Below, piece by piece: positions 36,196-40,522 of a stretch of DNA of 40,522 nucleotides (its first letter is position 1; every line of letters starts with the position of its first letter). The notes under the pieces are model-generated. The model saw only the letters and a list, made by a program, of their open reading frames with translations, was not told the DNA's origin and did not search any database. The stretch comes from Betaproteobacteria bacterium (GTDB taxonomy: Bacteria > Pseudomonadota > Gammaproteobacteria > Burkholderiales > CAIKXV01), in assembly GCA_021298815.1 (NCBI GenBank), contig JAJTHE010000064.1:1-40522 (forward strand), written 5' to 3'. The position numbers were made by a program, and so were the translations under genes.

Positions 36196-36546
36196 TCAGC
36201 CCAGGGCGACCGCCCCGTGCAGGTCGCAGTGGCCGGCATGCGGGTGGTGCAGGTGGCCGTCGACCAGGTAGTCGACATGGTCGCCGTGCGGCACGGCCTC
36301 GTGTCCGCAACCCGGCCCGTGGCGATGCGCCGTGTCGTGTCCAGCGCACGAATGCGGCGCGCAGGCCGCCGGGTTGGCGGCGTCCACCGGCAGCACGTGC
36401 TCGTCGACATGGTCGCCGTGCACATGGTGCAGGTGGCCGTCGTGCAGGTAGTCGGTGTGGCCTTCATGGACGATGGCCACGTGGCCGCAGGCGGCGCCGT
36501 GGACATGGGCATGCTGGCCGTGGTGGGGCTGGTTGCAGGTACTCAT
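36196..36546 (-). CDS. Histidine-rich metal-binding protein
   Basis: Cytoplasmic-looking protein of 116 residues with about 28 histidines and six cysteines and no signal peptide. It holds two related blocks: HTDYLHDGHLHHVHGDHVDE (about 30-49) and HVDYLVDGHLHHPHAGHCDL near the C-terminus. Such proteins are thought to bind or buffer zinc, nickel or similar ions. ATG 36546 has AAGGAG six bases upstream. It lies 50 bases downstream of the ArsR/SmtB gene and is very likely in its operon, so it would be made when metal is high. It ends two bases from the convergent xerC stop. Confidence 0.85.
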   Translation of the reverse strand: MSTCNQPHHGQHAHVHGAACGHVAIVHEGHTDYLHDGHLHHVHGDHVDEHVLPVDAANPAACAPHSCAGHDTAHRHGPGCGHEAVPHGDHVDYLVDGHLHHPHAGHCDLHGAVALG

Positions 36547-36596
36547 CGCGTTCTCCTTCGGGTTGTCGGGACCGGGCCGGCGTGGCACGCCGCCTG

Positions 36597-36950
36597 TCAG
36601 TGCTTCTCCGCGGCATGGCCGAGCACGTTGCGCAGCAGCAAGTGCACATGCTCGTCCGCCAGCGAATAGAAGACGTGCTTCGCCTCCCGCCGCCGTGCGA
36701 CCAGCTTGGCCGCATGCAGCATCTGCAGCCTGGCCGAGATGCTGGTCAGGCGCGATTCATCATGCGCGACGATTTCCGACACGCAGCGCTCGCGCTCGGC
36801 GAGCAGCACCAGCAGCCGCATCCGCGCCGGATCGCTCATCGCGCGGCACATCTCGGCGGCCGCCTCCAGTTGTCGCGGCGTGCAGGCGAGCGGGGCCGGT
36901 GCCATTTCGGCATGGGTGCAGGCGGGCTTGGCGGTCCTGGCAGTACTCAT
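36597..36950 (-). CDS. ArsR/SmtB-family metal-sensing repressor
   Basis: Winged-helix repressor of 117 residues that leaves DNA when metal binds. The recognition helix region is SEIVAHDESRLTSISARLQML, followed by a wing ending KHVFYSLAD. The C-terminal helix has Asp99-x-His101-x10-His112-x2-Glu115, exactly the alpha-5 zinc-site pattern of SmtB/CzrA-type sensors. An N-terminal CTH (Cys11, His13) and Cys56 could add ligands. ATG 36950 follows GGGA. A strong promoter overlapped by a large palindrome lies directly upstream, indicating self-repression, and the His-rich gene follows it. Zinc is the best guess; cobalt, nickel or cadmium remain possible. Confidence 0.92.
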   Translation of the reverse strand: MSTARTAKPACTHAEMAPAPLACTPRQLEAAAEMCRAMSDPARMRLLVLLAERERCVSEIVAHDESRLTSISARLQMLHAAKLVARRREAKHVFYSLADEHVHLLLRNVLGHAAEKH

Positions 36951-36973
36951 CGGTTGTCCCGGCGCGGATTTAC

Positions 36974-37009
36974 GATCCATCATTCCAACATTTGTTGGAA
37001 TTATGGATC
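36974..37009. promoter_or_regulatory. Operator palindrome of the ArsR/SmtB repressor
   Basis: ATTCCAACA (36982-36990) and TGTTGGAAT (36993-37001) are perfectly complementary around a TT centre, and GATCCAT/ATGGATC (36974-36980 and 37003-37009) extend it after one mismatch, 16 of 17 positions per arm. The two-base centre with AACA/TGTT inner ends fits the 12-2-12 operators of SmtB-type repressors. It covers the -10 of the promoter and lies 24 bases from the arsR start codon. Confidence 0.82.
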
Positions 37010-37028
37010 GAGCAATGCCGCCTGTCAA
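37000..37028 (-). promoter_or_regulatory. Sigma-70 promoter of the arsR - His-rich operon
   Basis: On the minus strand TTGACA (37023-37028), 17 bases, then CATAAT (37000-37005): a perfect -35 and five of six bases in the -10, at ideal spacing. The operator palindrome overlaps the -10, the usual way ArsR-type repressors block transcription. Confidence 0.82.
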
Positions 37029-37091
37029 CGCAGCCGCGTCCGGCACCTCGCCGGACGTGCAGGCCTTCGCCGGCGCAGCCGAGGGGCGCGC

Positions 37092-38737
37092 TCAGAAGCG
37101 GGCGCGCAGGCTCAGCTCGAACGTCCGCGGCGGGGCGAAGTTGGCACCCTGGGTCCCGAGGAACTGGATGCCCCAGTCGGCGTAGACGCGATCTGCGACA
37201 TTGCGCACGGCCGCGGTGACCTCGAGGTCGCGCGACACGCGGTAGCACGCGAACAGGTCGCCCACCGTGCGGGCGGGCAGGAACACGGTGTTGGTGTCGT
37301 TCAGCGGATTGTCGCCGACCCGCCGCGCGAGGCCCGACAGTGCGAGCGAGGGCATCGGGCGCACCGACAGGCCCGCGGTGGCTACCAGCTTCGGCACCTT
37401 CCGCGGCCGGTTGCCGGCCACGTTCACGCCGCCGGAGACGAGCCGGTCGTACCGCGCGTCGACCGAGGCGAGGTTGCCGAACACCGCGATCGCGCGGCTG
37501 ATGCGCCACGCCCCGGCGACCTCGGCGCCCTGGGCACTCTGCTCGCCGACGAGCAAGCGCGGTCTGCCCGGGTCCAGCGGATCCACCGCGATCGCATTGG
37601 TCGGTCCGGCCTGGAAGCGCGAGCTTTCGAACGACGACCGGCTGAGGTCCAGCCCGGCGACGAGGCGGTAGCGCATGGTGCGCAGGCTGCCTTCGCTGCG
37701 CATTTCATGGCGCAGTCTCAGCTGGTCGTTGTCGTACACCAGGTCTTCGACTTCGCGCACCGTCACGCTGGGCGCGAACGGCGCGCCCGGCCCGGTGGCC
37801 GTGTTGTAGCGCGGCGGCGCGAAATTCCTCCGGTTGCCATCGGCCCGGTAGAAGTACAACTGCGTCCGTGCCTGCCACCCGCCCAGGCCGTAGTCGAGTG
37901 CCGCGCGCGTCCACCATACCGAGTCGAGGTACTGGTTTTCGGGCGAGATGTTGTAGTTCGCGTGCCGCAGCGCAGGATCGATCCGGCCGTTCACCAGCGG
38001 CGTGCCCCAGTAGGCGTTGTTGGTGGAGTTGCGCCGGTAATCGGTCTCCAGCAGCAGGCGCCGGCCCCCGCCGAGGTCGAACGCGAGGCCGCCCACCAGG
38101 TGCCCTTCGGCGGTCGAATTCTGGTCGACGAAGCTGTCCCCGCTGCGCCCGACGGCCTGAGCACGAACGAGGTGGTCGGCGTGAGGCTGCCGCTGGCGGC
38201 GGCGCCCAGGCGCGGGTTCGAGTGGCTGCCGACCGAGGCCAGCGCCTCGATCCAGACCGGCCCGGCCGACGGCGCGCGGCGCACGTAGTCGATCACGCTC
38301 CCGACCGCGCTGTCGCCATGCAGCGCGGAGGCCGGCCCGCGCATGACCTCGATCCGGTCGAAGTTGAACGCATCGTATGGCCGGGTGTACACGGTCGACG
38401 CGCCGACGCGGATGCCGTCGTGGAGCAGCGAGATGCCCTTCTCCACGAAGCCGCGCGACGAGTACACGTCGGGCGCCCCGGCCCGCACCGCCCCGGTGAT
38501 GCCGGTGACCCCCTGCAGGGCATCGACCACGGTGCGCGCGCCCTGGTCCTGCAGGTTGCGCTGGTAGACGACGTCCACCGAGGCCGGGATGTCGCGCAGC
38601 CGGAAGCCGAGGCGGCTGCCGGTGGTACTGGTGTCGTCCAGGGTCAACCCGTCGAAGCCGGTCCCGGACACCACGACCTCGGGCAGCGTCGCCTGCGCTA
38701 CCGCGGTGGCGTGGTGGCCGGCGCAGGCGAGGCCCAT
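37092..38737 (-). pseudogene. TonB-dependent outer-membrane receptor, frameshifted
   Basis: Plug domain in the first frame: TLPEVVVSGTGFDGLTLDDT, then LRDIPASVDVVYQ, IEVMRGPASALHGDSAVG and IDYVRRAP, as in siderophore-type receptors. After TTSFVLR (near 38156) the reading shifts: the sense goes on as GRSGDSFVDQNSTAEGHLVG in the other frame and runs to the stop at 37092, ending FELSLRARF with the terminal aromatic typical of beta-barrels. One missing G in the run AGGGCC would explain it. The total is about 550 residues against about 700 usually, and the barrel jumps from FESSRFQAGP to VGEQSAQGAEV, as if about 150 residues were lost. The start is unclear: ATG 38737 leaves only half a signal peptide, and the in-frame upstream has no ATG. 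Metal uptake is suggested by neighbours. Confidence 0.8.
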
Positions 38738-38826
38738 GCAGACCGCGAGGTCAGGGGCTACCTTCGGCAGGCGTGCCGGCCGGGTGGCGGGATGGGTGCG
38801 CGATGGCAGCGTGGTAGCATCATCAA

Positions 38827-38856
38827 ATGCAACTGAGTGGCGCACAACTGTTGCAT
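38827..38856. promoter_or_regulatory. Spaced inverted repeat between the TonB receptor and DUF1826 genes
   Basis: ATGCAAC (38827-38833) and GTTGCAT (38850-38856) are perfectly complementary with 16 bases between. The site lies in the divergent promoter region, 14 bases before the GTG at 38871. DUF1826 genes are often controlled by zinc repressor Zur, so a metal-responsive operator is a fair guess, but the sequence does not match a consensus I can state. Confidence 0.35.
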
Positions 38857-38870
38857 AAAGGAAGCGGCCG

Positions 38871-39620
38871 GTGCAAGCTCCGGAATCCCGTGGAAAGACT
38901 CCCGACATGAAGCAGGCACTCTCCGGACGATTCGCTGCGGCCGGCCGCGGCAACGACGACGCCCAGGCGATGCGCGTGGTTTCCAGCGACGATCCTTCCG
39001 CGCTGATGCGGATCCACGAACCCTCGGTGAACCTCGTTGTCTGGCGCCGGACTCCGGACGCTTCCGTGCTCGCGGCATGGCGCGACGGCTCCCCGGCGGG
39101 CTCCACGGTGGTGGACGGCATCGTCCGTCCGGGCGCGCTGCACGCGGCGGACGAGCCGGCCTGTGCGCCGTCGGTGCGCGATCGGTTCGGCGTGTTCGCG
39201 CAGGACGTGCTCGTGCTGTCCCGCTGGATGGCCTGCATCGCCGGTTGCGTCGAGGTACGTGCCCGGCTGGTTGCGATCGCCGACGACCAGTGCAGGTTGT
39301 TCCATGTCGACGAACCGGCCCTGCGCATCCTGTCGACCTATGTCGGTCCCGGCACCCAGTGGGTGGAGGAGGGCGTGCGGCGCGAGCGCCTGGGCATGGG
39401 CGGGCTGCCTGCGGACGCGTTCAACCGCGCGCTGCTGCATCCGGGCGCCGCGGTGCACCAGGCGCGCACCGGCTGGGTCTGCCTGCAGAAGGGGGACGCC
39501 TATCCCGGCAATCGCGGCCGCGCGATCGTCCACCGGTCGCCGCCGATCGAAGGCAGCGGCCTGCGCCGCCTGCGCCTGACGCTCGAGCCGTCGGGCTATT
39601 GCCGCTACGGACCCCCGTGA
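38871..39620 (+). CDS. DUF1826 family protein
   Basis: Cytoplasmic protein of 249 residues. The family pattern is visible: HEPSVNLVVWRR (about 49-60), CRLFHVDEPALRILSTYVGP in the middle, then WVCLQKGDAYPGN, IVHRSPPI and LRLTLEP at the end. The conserved His/Asp/Cys set (CRLFHVD, HRSPP) suggests metal or iron-type active site, but no activity is known to me. Family members tend to occur in zinc-starvation clusters. GTG 38871 is chosen for AAGGAAG six bases upstream; ATG 38907 with GGAAAG nine bases upstream is a good alternative. It is divergent from the damaged TonB receptor and probably shares its control. Confidence 0.82.
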   Translation: MQAPESRGKTPDMKQALSGRFAAAGRGNDDAQAMRVVSSDDPSALMRIHEPSVNLVVWRRTPDASVLAAWRDGSPAGSTVVDGIVRPGALHAADEPACAPSVRDRFGVFAQDVLVLSRWMACIAGCVEVRARLVAIADDQCRLFHVDEPALRILSTYVGPGTQWVEEGVRRERLGMGGLPADAFNRALLHPGAAVHQARTGWVCLQKGDAYPGNRGRAIVHRSPPIEGSGLRRLRLTLEPSGYCRYGPP

Positions 39621-39734
39621 AGACCGGCGGGCGGTCCCTGGCGCCGCGTCCGCTGCCCCGCGCTAAACTCTGCCACACGCCTCGCGCCGCGCGACGGTCC
39701 GCAGGCTGCGGCACGCTGGACGCAGCCCCTCCGG

Positions 39735-40154
39735 TCAGAAGCGCCGCCGGTATGGCCAGAACGGATCCCGCCAGCCGTATGCAGGTCCCCAGGGACCCCA
39801 GCCCGGGCCGTAGAAGCTGCGCGCCCGCACCGATTCCTCGAACCGTACGACATCCAGATGCACGCGCTGCATGTAATCGATCACCGCGTCAGGCACGCCC
39901 TGCTCCCGCAGCTTCGCGAGTTCGCTCGCCGGCAGCCGGTACACGGCGTGGCTGCGCTGCATGCGTTCGATGATCTGCTGCGGCGACTGCCCCGCCTTCG
40001 CCGACTCGACGATCTCCGCCAGCGAGGGTGGTGGCGGCACCGGTTCGCCGAAGGTCGCGCAACCGGCGAGCGTGGCCAGCAGGGCGGCCGCCACTGCCGC
40101 ACGGATGAACGTGGCGTGGCCGTGGCCACGACGGGTAACGATCTCGATTGCCAT
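39735..40154 (-). CDS. Small predicted outer-membrane or periplasmic lipoprotein
   Basis: Lipoprotein of 139 residues: n-region with positive charges, hydrophobic core and lipobox LAGC with Cys32. After a proline run (VPPPPSLAEI) comes a helix-rich middle, SAKAGQSPQQIIERMQRS and LREQGVPDAVIDYMQ, a pattern seen in small proteins with a short repeat that recalls SHOCT-like or sporadic lipoprotein helices, and a Trp/Tyr/Gly-rich end (GPGWGPWGPAYGWRDPFWPY). ATG 40154 has GGAGG six bases upstream. No function is recognised. It is divergent from the TonB gene and faces the DUF1826 gene across 114 bases. Confidence 0.83.
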   Translation of the reverse strand: MAIEIVTRRGHGHATFIRAAVAAALLATLAGCATFGEPVPPPPSLAEIVESAKAGQSPQQIIERMQRSHAVYRLPASELAKLREQGVPDAVIDYMQRVHLDVVRFEESVRARSFYGPGWGPWGPAYGWRDPFWPYRRRF

Positions 40155-40222
40155 GCCTGCCCTCCGGGGTGCTGCGCGTCGCCTCGCGGCGATCGGCCGC
40201 TGGCGGACGACGGGCCGCGCGC

Positions 40223-40522
40223 ATGACGGCCATGCGCGGGATGCCGTTCGATGCTCGCCAGCGCCGGCTCGCGCTGGGCTTCACGGCCATCTTGCACGCG
40301 TTGGCGCTGGCCTGCATCTTCCTGCTGCACGTTCAGGCACCGCGTCACGCGCCCGAGCGGCCGCCGCTGGAAGTCGTGATGATCACCCCGCCCGCGCCGT
40401 TGCCGGAGCCCGTGCGTCCGCCGGAGCCGCCCCGGGTCGCGCTGCCGCCGCCGGTCGCGCGGCCGGCCCCGCCCGTGCCGGCGAGCGTGCCGCCGCGGCC
40501 GGCGCCGTCGATTCGCAGCGTG
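40223..40522 (+). CDS. tonB: Energy transducer TonB, N-terminal part (runs off window)
   Basis: The frame is open to the right edge, giving 100 codons. It has a short positively charged start (DARQRRLALG), one membrane anchor (about 17-36, FTAILHALALACIFLLH), then PPLEVVMITPPAP and a long proline-rich rod (PVRPPEPPRVALPPP and onward), the classic N-terminal half of TonB, which carries proton-motive energy from ExbBD to outer-membrane receptors. ATGs at 40223, 40232 and 40241 are all in frame, and no ribosome site decides. The C-terminal receptor-binding domain lies beyond the window. Presence beside a TonB receptor region fits. Confidence 0.82.
   Translation, partial: MTAMRGMPFDARQRRLALGFTAILHALALACIFLLHVQAPRHAPERPPLEVVMITPPAPLPEPVRPPEPPRVALPPPVARPAPPVPASVPPRPAPSIRSV

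Noticed and set aside
38737..38840. ATG-ATG start at about 38820 for the TonB receptor
   Set aside because: It lies in a different frame from the plug domain and meets a stop after about 20 codons.

Overview
The window is a dense, high-GC stretch of about 40.5 kb. It looks like the chromosome of an environmental betaproteobacterium, probably Burkholderiales-like. The signs are Bug-type (TctC) solute-binding proteins with a TctAB transporter, an S-adenosylhomocysteine (SAH) riboswitch in front of ahcY, the order dapF-DUF484-xerC, the pteridine reductase/ttcA neighbourhood, and PEP-CTERM-type exported proteins. I saw no rRNA, tRNA, CRISPR array, insertion sequence or prophage. No gene-free stretch exceeds about 225 bases.

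Layout. 0-3.7 kb: an HtrA-type protease entering from the left edge, facing a PAS-PAS-GGDEF-EAL cyclic-di-GMP enzyme with a flagellar-sigma-like promoter. 3.7-6.9 kb: an ABC-F ATPase (YheS type) and a divergent nucleotide-sugar-type epimerase. 6.9-11.1 kb: a tripartite tricarboxylate transporter operon, Bug-TctB-TctA-Bug. 11.2-14.4 kb: HlyD adaptor, FtsX-type permease and LolD-like ATPase. 14.5-17.9 kb: MidA-type methyltransferase, divergent from pteridine reductase, DHCW cupin and ttcA. 18-25.3 kb is the most unusual part: three PEP-CTERM-class exported proteins (one with an internal stop), an HTH module reading in frame into an alanine-glyoxylate-type aminotransferase, a class III cyclase fused to an FHA domain, and a frameshifted GNAT-aminotransferase fusion. 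25.3-31.2 kb: the activated methyl cycle (metF, a four-helix-bundle protein and ahcY behind a SAH riboswitch, then metK), interrupted by an HD-GYP c-di-GMP phosphodiesterase and an internally deleted apt. 31.3-33.2 kb: two tandem lipid A-type acyltransferases. 33.2-36.2 kb: CoA-binding protein, dapF, DUF484, xerC. 36.2 kb to the end: a metal-handling region with a His-rich protein, an ArsR/SmtB repressor with a clear promoter-operator, a damaged TonB receptor, a DUF1826 protein, a small lipoprotein, and the start of a TonB protein.

How parts work together. MetK makes SAM, methyltransferases turn it into SAH, AhcY removes SAH and MetF supplies methyl groups; the riboswitch ties the ahcY operon to SAH. 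The GGDEF-EAL and HD-GYP genes each have a sigma-28-like promoter, which suggests that c-di-GMP turnover is coupled to flagellar gene expression. The 36-40.5 kb genes look like a zinc or similar metal response and uptake set.

Four genes between 18 and 39 kb are broken: an internal stop, two frameshifts, and one deletion with an inverted templated insertion. Either the genome is accumulating pseudogenes here or the assembly has errors; raw reads would decide. All names rest on reading motifs by eye, with no database search.
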